Shown here in pieces: positions 1 through 6,500 of a DNA stretch of 7,933 bases. Below the pieces are notes generated by a model that was not told where the DNA came from, did no database searches, and was given only the letters and a program-made list of their open reading frames with translations. The stretch spans positions 1 to 7,933 of the forward strand of contig CAVDTK010000107.1 of NCBI GenBank assembly GCA_963611755.1, read 5' to 3'. The stretch comes from Paratractidigestivibacter sp963611755 (lineage in GTDB: Bacteria; Actinomycetota; Coriobacteriia; Coriobacteriales; Atopobiaceae). The position numbers and the translations under genes are program-made. Numbering within the stretch: the first letter of the stretch is position 1; every line of letters begins with the position of its first letter.

Positions 1-749
1 CAGTCGACCTTGGTGGCGTCGAAGTCGGGGCCGTCGACGCAGGCGAACTTGGTCTTGCCGTCGACCTCGACGCGGCAGCAGCCGCACATGCCGGTGCCGT
101 CGACCATGATGGGGTTGAGGCTGGCCACGATGGGCGTGCCGTACTTCTCGGCGGTCATGGCCGAGAACTTCATCATGGGGACGGGGCCCACGCAGAAGAC
201 CTGCGTGACGGCCTTGTCCTGCAGCAGGCGCTCGAGCGGCAGGGTAACGACGCCCTGCTCGCCGTAGGAGCCGTCGTCGGTGGTGATGTGGATGTGGTCG
301 TCGTCGAGAAGACCGCGGAACTGGTCCTCAAGAAGCAGCAGGTCCTTGGTGCGCGCGCCCATGATGGCGTGGACCTCGTGGCCGGTCTCGACCAGGTGCT
401 TGGCAACCGGGAAGGCGATGGCCAAGCCGACGCCGCCGCCGATGACGGCGCACGGGCCCTCGCCCATTTCGGTGGGCTGGCCCAACGGGCCGGTGACGTC
501 CTTGATGGAGTCGCCCGCCTCGTAGGTGGACAGCATCTGGGTGGTCTTGCCGATCACCATGAAGATGAACTCGACCCAGCCCTCCTCGGGGTTCCATCCC
601 GCAAGCGTGAACGGGACGCGCTCGCCCGTCTCGTTGGCGCGAACCATGAGGAACTGGCCGGCGTGCGCGTGCTTGGCCATCTCAGGCGCCTCGATGCGGA
701 ACTTGAACACCTTCTCGGAGAACTGCGTCTTGTCGAGGATCTTGTACAT
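1..749 (-). CDS. NfnA/SudB/PyrK-type FAD/NAD(P)-binding [2Fe-2S] subunit, 3' end cut by window edge
   Basis: This is the N-terminal 249 residues of a flavoprotein of the dihydroorotate dehydrogenase electron-transfer (PyrK) / sulfide dehydrogenase beta / NfnA family. Visible in order: a ferredoxin-reductase-like FAD barrel with the flavin motif RVPFTL (44-49), a nucleotide-binding segment GGGVG (104-108), CVGPVPMMK (186-194), and a cysteine-rich C-terminal part with Asp217, Cys222, Cys224, Cys225 and Cys237 that fits a [2Fe-2S] site. NfnA clusters are known to use one Asp ligand with three Cys. The wording around SLNPIMVDGTGMCGCCRV resembles NfnA/SudB more than PyrK. Known NfnA works with NfnB in electron-bifurcating NADH-dependent ferredoxin:NADP+ oxidoreductase in anaerobes; a partner would lie beyond the left edge and is not seen. 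The ATG at 749 is preceded by AGGAGAGGAG. A few tens of C-terminal residues are missing. Family is sure; the exact enzyme (NfnA, SudB or PyrK) is inference. Confidence 0.88.
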   Translation of the reverse strand, partial: MYKILDKTQFSEKVFKFRIEAPEMAKHAHAGQFLMVRANETGERVPFTLAGWNPEEGWVEFIFMVIGKTTQMLSTYEAGDSIKDVTGPLGQPTEMGEGPCAVIGGGVGLAIAFPVAKHLVETGHEVHAIMGARTKDLLLLEDQFRGLLDDDHIHITTDDGSYGEQGVVTLPLERLLQDKAVTQVFCVGPVPMMKFSAMTAEKYGTPIVASLNPIMVDGTGMCGCCRVEVDGKTKFACVDGPDFDATKVD

Positions 750-834
750 CAACGAACTCCTCTCCTGCGATTCTCGAATCGTTGGGCGGCGCGGCGATTC
801 CCCCGAACCGGCGCGGACGTCCATAAACTTTGTT

Positions 835-840
835 ATTGTA
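835..840 (-). promoter_or_regulatory. Candidate -10 box (TACAAT) for the NfnA-like gene
   Basis: The minus strand of the 131-base gap between pth and the NfnA-like gene contains TACAAT, five of six matches to the sigma-70 type -10 box, directly after a short GC hairpin (CCCCG/CGGGG). No good -35 box stands 16-18 bases upstream, so this is a weak call. If used, transcription would start about 80 bases before the ATG. The leader would contain a GATTC/GAATC palindrome (769-780) just upstream of the ribosome binding site. Nothing else coding is seen in this gap. Confidence 0.3.
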
Positions 841-880
841 CCCCGCGCCGCCGGGGCATGCGGGCCAATACGGCTAGCGG

Positions 881-1450
881 CTATTTTGCGCCGTTGGTCA
901 GGATCTTCTCGCAAAGGGACGCCGCGTCCTGGGCGCAGATCTCGAACTCGGTGAGGAAGTTGCCCTTGAGCTCGCGCAGCACGTAATCGGCCACGTTCAT
1001 CTTTCCGGGCGGGCGACCGATGCCAAACTGCAGGCGCGCGAAGTCGCGGGTACCCAGCTTGTCGGCAATGGAGCGCAGGCCGTTGTGGGCGTTGAGGCCG
1101 CCGCCCACCTTCAAGCGCACGAGGCCCGCCTCGAGGTCGACCTCGTCGTGGATGACCAGGATCTCCGCGGGTGCGACCTTGTGGGCGCGCGCCAGCTTGG
1201 AGAGGGGCCCTCCGCTCGTGTTCATATAGCTCATGGGCTTGGCGAGAAGAACCTCGCGCTTCTCGCCGTCTGCGCCTACCCAGTCGATCAAGGCCACGTC
1301 GGCCCCGGCCTCGCTTTTCCAGTAGCGTACGCCGTGGGCCTGGGCCAGCAGGTCGACGGTGGCGAACCCGGCGTTGTGGCGCGTGTGCTCGTAGCGGGGC
1401 TCGGGGTTGCCCAGCCCGCAGACGATTTTGATGGTGGCTGCCTTTGCCAT
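881..1450 (-). CDS. pth: Peptidyl-tRNA hydrolase
   Basis: Cytosolic esterase that releases peptides from prematurely dropped peptidyl-tRNA so that the tRNA can be recycled; essential in most bacteria. The 189-residue product has the normal family length and all key residues: GLGNP with Asn15 (12-16), RHNAGF with catalytic His25 (24-29), YMNTSGG with Asn77, HDEVDL with Asp102 (101-106), AHNGLRSI with Asn123, and GIGRP further on. These correspond to E. coli Asn10, His20, Asn68, Asp93 and Asn114. The reading frame stays open 46 codons upstream to 1588, but that part lacks family similarity and the ATG at 1450 has GGGAG just before it, so 1450 is chosen. In Bacillus pth lies in the glmU-prs-ctc-pth cluster; here it still follows glmU and prs but is separated from prs by a terminator and a leader of about 220 bases, so it probably has its own promoter. 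Confidence 0.96.
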   Translation of the reverse strand: MAKAATIKIVCGLGNPEPRYEHTRHNAGFATVDLLAQAHGVRYWKSEAGADVALIDWVGADGEKREVLLAKPMSYMNTSGGPLSKLARAHKVAPAEILVIHDEVDLEAGLVRLKVGGGLNAHNGLRSIADKLGTRDFARLQFGIGRPPGKMNVADYVLRELKGNFLTEFEICAQDAASLCEKILTNGAK

Positions 1451-1470
1451 CGGGATCTCCCTTGTTGTGT

Positions 1471-1500
1471 TGGTGCACGTTGGTGCGTGTCGGCGCGCGT
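1471..1500. repeat. Three imperfect 10-base tandem repeats in the pth leader
   Basis: On the plus strand the decamers TGGTGCACGT, TGGTGCGTGT and CGGCGCGCGT follow one another without a gap, and a fourth, poorer copy begins at 1501. The pattern is YGGYGCRYGT. They lie some 20 bases upstream of the pth start codon in the presumed transcribed leader. No known element matches. Chance low-complexity sequence in GC-rich DNA is a fair alternative. Confidence 0.4.
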
Positions 1501-1585
1501 CGGCTTGGTCAACGGCGCGCTGCTCCAGGCTTTGTATTGTGCCGCCAGATTCGCCCCGGGCGCGGTAGAAACACAGGTTCATACG

Positions 1586-1613
1586 CATTTATCTACATTA
1601 GGGGTGGTGACAA
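1586..1613 (-). promoter_or_regulatory. Candidate promoter for pth
   Basis: The 298-base stretch from 1451 to 1748 holds no gene. Its right end is the prs terminator and the rest is a long leader for pth. On the minus strand a TTGTCA box (1608-1613, five of six to the -35 consensus) is followed after 16 bases by TAAATG (1586-1591), a poor -10 box. An alternative pairing is TTGCGT, a 17-base gap and TATAGG just upstream. Both lie in the only AT-rich part of the gap and downstream of the prs terminator, where a pth promoter is needed. The exact boxes are uncertain. Confidence 0.3.
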
Positions 1614-1667
1614 GTCCTATATTCGAAAAAAGGGCAAAACGCAAACGAACCCCAGGTAAGACCCAAC

Positions 1668-1700
1668 AAAAACAGGGCCGCCCCAAGCGAGGCGGCCCTG
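1668..1700 (-). terminator. Rho-independent terminator of glmU-prs
   Basis: A perfect 10-base inverted repeat (CAGGGCCGCC at 1673-1682 and its complement at 1691-1700) encloses an 8-base loop. Read on the minus strand it is followed at once by five T (1672-1668). It lies about 50 bases past the prs stop codon in the direction of transcription. The other strand has only a short T run after the stem, so the signal is mainly minus-strand. Confidence 0.92.
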
Positions 1701-1748
1701 CGTGTTTCTCGGTTGACGGACCAGCGGATCGACGGGCCGACGGAACCC

Positions 1749-2747
1749 TTACAGGTTCAGGCCGCCGCCGAAGATGTCGGACACCGAGTGGTTGGTGTAG
1801 ACGCTGTAGATGGCCTCGGCCAGCTCGGTGGCGATGCTGATCGAGCGGATCTTGGAGCCCTCGGTGTTGGCGACCTCGCAGGGGATGACGTCGGTGACGA
1901 CGCACTCCTCGATGGGGGCCTCCTGCAGGCGCTCCAGGGCGGGGCCAGAGAAGATGCCGTGGGTGGCGCACACGTAGATGTCGCCGGCGCCCATCTCCTT
2001 GAGCTTCTTGACCGAGCCGCACAGGGTGCCCGCGGTGTCGATCATGTCGTCGTTGACGATGCAGGTCTTGCCCTTGATGTCGCCGATGATGCCCATGACC
2101 TCGGAAACGTTGTGCTTAGGACGGCCCTTGTGGGCGATGGCCAAATCGCAGCCCAGGTAGTCGGAGAGCTTCTTGGCGGCCTTGGCGCGGCCCATGTCCG
2201 GCGAGACCACGACGGTGTTGGCCCAGTCGAAGTCCTTGTTCTTCTTGAAGTAGTCGCCGAGAAGGAACAGGGCGGTGAGGTGGGTCACGGGGACGTCGAA
2301 GAAGCCCTGGATCTGGCCCTGGTGCAGGTCGACGGTGATGACCTGGTCGACGCCGGCGGTCTCGAGCAGGTTGGCGACCAGGCGGGCGGTGATGGGCTCG
2401 CGGGAAGCGGCCTTGCGATCCTGGCGGGCGTAGCCGTAGTGGGGGATGACCGCGATGAACTTCTCGCAAGCGGCGCGCTTGGCGGCGTCGCAGACGATGA
2501 GGGTCTCCATCAGCAGGTCGTTGACATTGGAGCCGGCGAGCGTCTGGATGAAGTAGACGTCGTCGCCGCGGACGGACTCGGTGAAGCGGGCGTAGATCTC
2601 GCCGTTGGCGAACTTCTCGATGTTCAGGCCCTGGAGCTCAAGGTGCAGGATATCGGCGATCTTCTGGGAGAGGGCCAGGTTGCCCGTGCCCGAGTAAAGC
2701 TTGATCTCCTTGTTGACGGGCATTGCCTGGGAAAGGTTCTCGTACAT
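1749..2747 (-). CDS. prs: Ribose-phosphate pyrophosphokinase (PRPP synthetase)
   Basis: Cytosolic enzyme that transfers the diphosphate of ATP to ribose 5-phosphate, giving PRPP for purine, pyrimidine, NAD, histidine and tryptophan synthesis. The 332-residue product carries the class I signatures: FANGE (46-50), the ATP-contacting RQDRKAASREP loop (108-118), the metal-binding VDLHQGQIQGFF segment with His142 (139-150), SPDMGR (182-187), KGRP (207-210) and the ribose-5-phosphate/PRPP loop DDMIDTAGT (233-241). The residue before that loop is Asn232 where a hydrophobic residue is usual. The protein is slightly longer than the usual 310-320 because of an N-terminal extension. A second ATG at codon 9 is possible, but the ATG at 2747 has GAGGA at proper distance and starts two bases after the glmU stop, so it is preferred. 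The tight spacing implies one glmU-prs transcript and translational coupling, an arrangement known from Bacillus. Confidence 0.97.
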   Translation of the reverse strand: MYENLSQAMPVNKEIKLYSGTGNLALSQKIADILHLELQGLNIEKFANGEIYARFTESVRGDDVYFIQTLAGSNVNDLLMETLIVCDAAKRAACEKFIAVIPHYGYARQDRKAASREPITARLVANLLETAGVDQVITVDLHQGQIQGFFDVPVTHLTALFLLGDYFKKNKDFDWANTVVVSPDMGRAKAAKKLSDYLGCDLAIAHKGRPKHNVSEVMGIIGDIKGKTCIVNDDMIDTAGTLCGSVKKLKEMGAGDIYVCATHGIFSGPALERLQEAPIEECVVTDVIPCEVANTEGSKIRSISIATELAEAIYSVYTNHSVSDIFGGGLNL

Positions 2748-2749
2748 CC

Positions 2750-4141
2750 CTAGTCCTCTTTCTTTAGTCGGGCGAGTCGTTTGCTTGCGTAGCCTTCAAC
2801 GATATGCTGCTCGCTGCGCTCGATGGCCAAAGCGTCAGCGGGAACATCGCGGGTGATGCAGGAGCTGGCGCCGGTGATCGCGCCCGCGCCGATGTTGACG
2901 GGGGCCACCATCATGGTGTCCGAGCCGATGAAGACGTCGTCGCCGATGGTGGTGCGGCTCTTGTGGACGCCGTCGTAGTTGCAGGTGATGGAGCCGCCGC
3001 CGATGTTGACGCGGTCGCCCATCTGGCAGTCGCCGATGTAGGAGAGGTGGGGGACCTTGGAACCGTGGCCCACCACGGTGTTCTTGAGCTCGACGTGGGT
3101 GCCGATGTGGGCGCCGGACAGCACGTGGGCGCCGCCGCGCAGGTAGGCGCGCGGGCCGCAGGTCACGTCGTCGTCGATCTGGACGTCGGTGCCCACAGTC
3201 TCTTCGAGCGTGGTGTTGTTGCCCACGGTGCAGTTGGAAAGGCGGGTGTTGGGGCCAAGGACGCAGCCCTCGCCCACGGTGGTGGCGCCCATGAGCATCG
3301 TCATGGGGAGAAGCTCGGTGTCGCGGCCAACCGTCACGTCCGGGCCCACCCACACGGTCTTGGGGTCGAGCATGGTGACGCCGGAGGCCATGAGGCCGCG
3401 GTTGATCTTCTCCTGAGCCAAGGCGGTGAGCTCGGCCAGCTGGACGCGGGAGTTCACGCCCAGGCCCTCGACGTAGTCGTCGCAGTGGGTGATGGTGGTA
3501 GCGTGGCCGTGGCCGCGCAGGATCTCCACCATGTCGGGCAGGTAGTACTCGTGCTGGGCGTTCTCGCAGCCGACCTCGCCGATGTGGGCGGCGAGAAGGG
3601 CGCCGTCGAAGGCGTAGCAGCCGGCGTTGCACTCGAGCAGGGTCTCGCTCTGCTCGGGCGTGCAGTCCTTCTGCTCGATGATGCGGGTGACGCTGCCGTC
3701 TTGTGCCAGCTCGACGCGGCCATAGCCAAAGGGGTCGGGCGGCGTGCAGGTGAGGATGGCCGCGGCGTGGCTGCCCGAGGAGACCGCCTGCGCAAACGCG
3801 GCGATGGTCTTGGGCTCGATCAGGGGCAGGTCTCCGTTGAGGATGATGACTGCGCCCTCCGAGATGCCTGCGGCTTCGATTGCGACGCGAGTTGCGTGAC
3901 CCGTACCCAGGCGCTCGGTCTGCTCGACGCACTCGACGTCCGGCTCCTGCGCCAGGTGGGCGCGGACCTCGTTGGCACCGTTGCCGATGACCACGACGAT
4001 GCGGTCCGCCCCGGCCTCACGAGCGGCTCGTGTGACCCAGGAAACCAGCGGACGGTCGAGAAGCTTATGCATAACCTTTGGGTGACGGGACTTCATACGC
4101 GTACCCTCGCCGGCAGCGAGGACGATCGCGGTCATGGACAT
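2750..4141 (-). CDS. glmU: Bifunctional GlmU: GlcN-1-P acetyltransferase / UDP-GlcNAc pyrophosphorylase
   Basis: Makes UDP-GlcNAc, the entry sugar nucleotide of peptidoglycan and wall-polymer synthesis, by acetylating glucosamine 1-phosphate and then transferring UMP from UTP. The 463-residue product has the full two-domain layout. The N-terminal uridylyltransferase has LAAGEGTRM (8-16), Lys22 and Lys26, LGTGHA (78-83), NGD with metal-binding Asp104, FGYGRV (138-143) and GVN with Asn230. From about 265 follows a left-handed beta-helix of hexapeptide repeats with acetyltransferase residues Arg335, Lys353, catalytic His365 in PHLSYIGD, and ITCNYDG (385-391). These match E. coli Arg333, Lys351 and His363 with a constant shift of two. 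The frame extends upstream to 4198, but the ATG at 4141 has TGGAGG nine bases before it. The next ATG (4135) is farther than ideal from that site. It is first in the glmU-prs unit and divergent from the tRNA. Confidence 0.97.
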   Translation of the reverse strand: MSMTAIVLAAGEGTRMKSRHPKVMHKLLDRPLVSWVTRAAREAGADRIVVVIGNGANEVRAHLAQEPDVECVEQTERLGTGHATRVAIEAAGISEGAVIILNGDLPLIEPKTIAAFAQAVSSGSHAAAILTCTPPDPFGYGRVELAQDGSVTRIIEQKDCTPEQSETLLECNAGCYAFDGALLAAHIGEVGCENAQHEYYLPDMVEILRGHGHATTITHCDDYVEGLGVNSRVQLAELTALAQEKINRGLMASGVTMLDPKTVWVGPDVTVGRDTELLPMTMLMGATTVGEGCVLGPNTRLSNCTVGNNTTLEETVGTDVQIDDDVTCGPRAYLRGGAHVLSGAHIGTHVELKNTVVGHGSKVPHLSYIGDCQMGDRVNIGGGSITCNYDGVHKSRTTIGDDVFIGSDTMMVAPVNIGAGAITGASSCITRDVPADALAIERSEQHIVEGYASKRLARLKKED

Positions 4142-4186
4142 GTGTGGCTGCCTCCAGTGACGTAAGTCCCAGCAAAAACATTTCTC

Positions 4187-4192
4187 AGTGTA
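4187..4192 (-). promoter_or_regulatory. Candidate -10 box (TACACT) for glmU-prs
   Basis: The minus strand between glmU and the divergent tRNA gene has TACACT about 45 bases before the glmU start, four of six matches to TATAAT, with a poor -35 region. A perfect TTGACA also occurs upstream (near 4220) but is 28 bases away, too far to pair with it. The promoter of glmU must lie in this gap of about 160 bases, but its exact place is uncertain. Confidence 0.3.
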
Positions 4193-4258
4193 ACTCACCC
4201 GGCCCGCTCAAAGGGGTCGATGTCAATCCAAAGTAAGCGATGCGTAAAAAACTCAGGG

Positions 4259-4289
4259 TTGCCAACGGTGGGGTGGTTGCTGGTACAAT
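4259..4289 (+). promoter_or_regulatory. Promoter of the tRNA-Gln gene
   Basis: TTGCCA (4259-4264, four of six to TTGACA) and TACAAT (4284-4289, five of six to TATAAT) are separated by 19 bases, slightly long. The -10 box ends 11 bases before the first base of the tRNA, which gives a very short 5' leader, as is common for single tRNA genes. Confidence 0.6.
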
Positions 4290-4300
4290 GGCCAACGCAC

Positions 4301-4375
4301 AGGGGTATCGTCCAATGGTTAGGACAGCGGTTTTTGGTGCCGTCAATGAGGGTTCGAATCCTTCTACCCCTGCCA
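4301..4375 (+). tRNA. tRNA-Gln (anticodon UUG), CCA encoded
   Basis: The gene folds into a full cloverleaf: acceptor stem AGGGGTA (4301-4307) with TACCCCT (4365-4371); D stem GTCC (4310-4313) with GGAC (4322-4325); anticodon stem 4327-4331 with 4339-4343 around the seven-base loop TTTTGGT (4332-4338); a four-base variable region; T stem GAGGG (4348-4352) with CCTTC (4360-4364) and loop TTCGAAT. The anticodon bases 4334-4336 are TTG, which reads CAA (and CAG by wobble) glutamine codons. The discriminator is G (4372) and the CCA tail is encoded (4373-4375). It stands alone between a promoter and a terminator, on the strand opposite to all nearby genes. Confidence 0.97.
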
Positions 4376-4386
4376 CTTTTTAGAAG

Positions 4387-4427
4387 AAACGAGCCGGCTG
4401 CCTTGGGGCGGTCGGCTCGTTTTTTTG
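4387..4427 (+). terminator. Terminator after tRNA-Gln, probably also serving the convergent operon
   Basis: A long hairpin: ACGAGCCG (4389-4396) pairs with CGGCTCGT (4413-4420), and the stem continues inward with wobble pairs (4397-4402 with 4407-4412) to a four-base loop. On the plus strand a run of seven T begins at the stem end, 12 bases after the tRNA CCA. On the minus strand the stem is followed by the T-rich TTTCTTCT, and the stop codon of the convergent peptidoglycan-binding gene lies about 40 bases away, so a weaker second use in that direction is likely. Confidence 0.9.
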
Positions 4428-4469
4428 TGCGTGGAGAAGGACGTTTGTCTCGGCGCCCGCGCCTGTGCC

Positions 4470-5408
4470 CTAAAGCTCCAGGTACAGCTCCAGGCCGTCG
4501 AAGGCGGCGCAGATGGCGTCGAGGAGAAGCACCGCGAAGGTCTGCGCGTCGCCCGTAGTGAACGAGCCGTCGGGGTTTTCTCCCACGGGAAGCTCGATGC
4601 GGGCCGTGCGGGGCTTGGTGCTGGCCACCTGGATGGCCGTGCGCAGGCGGCGCGGCAGGGTCTCGATGTCGTCGAGCATGACGCTGCCCACGGGCGCCGG
4701 GGCGTCCGCGCGGTGCGGCTGGGCCGAGAGCACGATGACCACGGGGGTCTCGGGTGAGGCGGCCTCGGCGGAGTCGACCAGCTCGACGCTGCAGTTGTCG
4801 GTGGTGGCGTTGGCCAGGTTCCAGATGCGGCCCGCGACGTTTCGGGCGATGGGGTCGGCGCCGGTGATGGCCAGGCGCGTCTCCTCGAGGACGCTGGCCG
4901 CGCGGGCGAATCCCATGGCGCCGGCGGGGTGCGGACCTGCGGCGGGTTTGCCGTCCCAGACGTGCTTCAAGCGCTCGATGGCGTCGAAGGTGTCCTGGAA
5001 GGCCATGCCGTCGGCGAGAAGACCCACGCTCTCTTGGAAGAGCTTGACCGCGGCCTCGGTGTGGACGCCGAAGGCGCCGTCGACCTCTCCGCACGAGAAG
5101 CCCAGCACGTTCAGGCGCTCCTGGAGCTGCTGGACGTCGTTGCCGTGGAAGTTGGGCAGGCGCAGGTACAGGGTCCTGTCGCCCAGCTGGTAGCAGGCGT
5201 CGACCAATGCGGCCCAGGTAGCGGTGTCAACGGCGTCGCCCAGCAGCAGGTCGTGGTCCAGGCGGAAGCGCGCCACGGCGCTGCCGGTGGAGCGGCCGAA
5301 GGTCTTCTCGGCAAGCTCCGCGTCATCGATGCGGTAGCCCAGCGAGACCAGGCGCTCCTGTATGTCCTCGACGGCCGCGCCCTGCGCGCCCAACGTGTAA
5401 GTTTCCAT
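4470..5408 (-). CDS. Protein with two N-terminal peptidoglycan-binding (PG_binding_1-like) repeats
   Basis: A 312-residue protein with no firm functional name. Residues about 6-70 and 84-148 are two copies of the PG_binding_1 fold: LGAQGAAVEDIQERLVSLGY then FGRSTGSAVARF in the first, and GNDVQQLQERLNVLGF then FGVHTEAAVKLFQ in the second. Such domains usually carry cell-wall hydrolases or anchors. The remainder (about 160-312) is a Gly/Ala-rich alpha/beta-looking region with a hydrophobic strand VVIVLSA (223-229); I cannot assign it, though a degenerate amidase-like enzyme domain is conceivable. There is no signal peptide and no membrane segment, and none can be added because the frame upstream is closed by the stop codon of the preceding gene 13 codons away. 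The ATG at 5408 is chosen over the adjacent TTG at 5411 because AGGAG sits at proper distance. It is last in the run galE - prenyl synthase - this gene, 36 bases after its neighbour. Confidence 0.8.
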   Translation of the reverse strand: METYTLGAQGAAVEDIQERLVSLGYRIDDAELAEKTFGRSTGSAVARFRLDHDLLLGDAVDTATWAALVDACYQLGDRTLYLRLPNFHGNDVQQLQERLNVLGFSCGEVDGAFGVHTEAAVKLFQESVGLLADGMAFQDTFDAIERLKHVWDGKPAAGPHPAGAMGFARAASVLEETRLAITGADPIARNVAGRIWNLANATTDNCSVELVDSAEAASPETPVVIVLSAQPHRADAPAPVGSVMLDDIETLPRRLRTAIQVASTKPRTARIELPVGENPDGSFTTGDAQTFAVLLLDAICAAFDGLELYLEL

Positions 5409-5444
5409 CAAAGCTCTCCTATAGATACGCGGGTGAGCGGGCCC

Positions 5445-6491
5445 TTAGCCCGCGCGCTCGACGAAAAAGTCTGCCATAGAAATGAGAAGGCTGCAGGCCT
5501 CAGCCGTTATATGGCCCTCGTTGAGGGCGCGGGCGGCGGCTTCCTTGGCCGCCGCGATGTTGTCTTGGGCCACTTGACGGCAGTGCTCGATGCCGCCGCC
5601 GGCCTCGATGAGGGCCACGGCCTCGGCAAGGTCGGCCTCGTCTGCGGTACCGGCGCGCAGAAGCTCGATCAGGCGCGCGCGGTCCTTCTCGGCAAGGTTT
5701 GCCAGGGCGTGGACCACGGCCAGGGTGCGCTTGCCCTCGGTGATGTCGCTGCGGAAGTCCTTGCCCTGGGCGTCTGCGTCTCCCACCAGGTTGAGAAGGT
5801 CGTCCTGGATCTGGAAGGCGACGCCCGCCTTGAGGCCCACGGTCTGGAGCTCGGCCTGAGCCTCGGCCGAGCCGCCGGCCGCGATGGCGCCCAGGACCAG
5901 CGGCGAGGCCGCGGTGTAGTAGGCGGTCTTGCCGACGACCATGGCCCAGTAGTCTTCCTCGGTGATGTCCCAGCGGTCGTCGCGGGCCCAGCCCAGGTCA
6001 AGCGCCTGGCCCTCGAGTGTGTGGCGCTCCATCTCGACCAGCGTGGAAAGAAGCTGCAGCTTAGGGGCGTCGGCGATCTTCTCGTCCGCCAAAACGACCT
6101 CGAAGACCTGGGTGAGGGCCAGGTCGCCCATGTTGGTGGCGAGGCCCGTCCCGTGCACACGGTAGAGGCACGGCTTGCCGCGGCGCAGCTCGCTCTCGTC
6201 GGCGATGTCGTCGTGGATGAGGGCCGCGCTTTGGAAGAGCTCGACCGCCACGGCGGGGGCCAGGGCCACCTGGGCGGGAGCGCCCACGGCCTCGGCGCCC
6301 AGAAGGCAAAGGATCGGCCGCACGCGCTTGCCGCCGCCCTGCGTGAAGCCGCAAAGCGGCTCGTAGAGGTAGCGATTAAGGTCGTCTACCTGGGCTTCAT
6401 TGGCAAAGAGGGGAGAGGCCCCGGCGTCTGCCAGGGCGCTCTCCACCAGCGGGAGCTTCTCTTTGAGGTAAGTGAGGAAGGGGTTTGCCAC
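5445..6491 (-). CDS. Polyprenyl diphosphate synthase (trans-isoprenyl diphosphate synthase family)
   Basis: Condenses isopentenyl diphosphate onto an allylic diphosphate to build all-trans isoprenoid chains; cytosolic or membrane-associated. The 348-residue, mostly helical product has GGGKRVRP (52-59), the first aspartate-rich motif DDIAD (94-98), RRGKP (103-107), MGDLALT (121-127), GQALDL (161-166), Lys188-Thr189 and the second motif as DDLLN (230-234) inside FQIQDDLLN. The last Asp of the second motif is thus Asn. The residues four and five before the first motif are both Ala (89, 90), and the motif lacks the two-residue insertion of typical bacterial FPP/GGPP synthases, which by family rules points to a product longer than C15. 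The exact chain length is inference. The start is a GTG at 6491 preceded by TAGGG. It begins 9 bases after the galE stop, so it is surely cotranscribed. A small GC hairpin (5437-5453) covers its stop codon. Confidence 0.93.
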   Translation of the reverse strand: MANPFLTYLKEKLPLVESALADAGASPLFANEAQVDDLNRYLYEPLCGFTQGGGKRVRPILCLLGAEAVGAPAQVALAPAVAVELFQSAALIHDDIADESELRRGKPCLYRVHGTGLATNMGDLALTQVFEVVLADEKIADAPKLQLLSTLVEMERHTLEGQALDLGWARDDRWDITEEDYWAMVVGKTAYYTAASPLVLGAIAAGGSAEAQAELQTVGLKAGVAFQIQDDLLNLVGDADAQGKDFRSDITEGKRTLAVVHALANLAEKDRARLIELLRAGTADEADLAEAVALIEAGGGIEHCRQVAQDNIAAAKEAAARALNEGHITAEACSLLISMADFFVERAG

Positions 6492-6500
6492 GCGCGTGCC

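Noticed and set aside
881..1588. Longer pth starting at 1588
   Set aside because: The extra 46 residues have no match to the family and contain the decamer-repeat leader; the ATG at 1450 has a proper ribosome binding site and the usual N-terminus.
2804..4165. A 453-codon plus-strand open frame opposite glmU, and a similar one opposite prs (1713-2753)
   Set aside because: Same cause: shadow frames of glmU and prs with biased, domain-free composition.
4142..4300. Riboswitch or ribozyme leader for glmU
   Set aside because: The likely leader is only about 40 bases and shows no conserved fold; the glmS ribozyme belongs to another gene.
4301..4380. tRNA 3' end as a phage or island attachment site
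   Set aside because: No integrase and no second copy of the tRNA end in the window; flanking genes are housekeeping.
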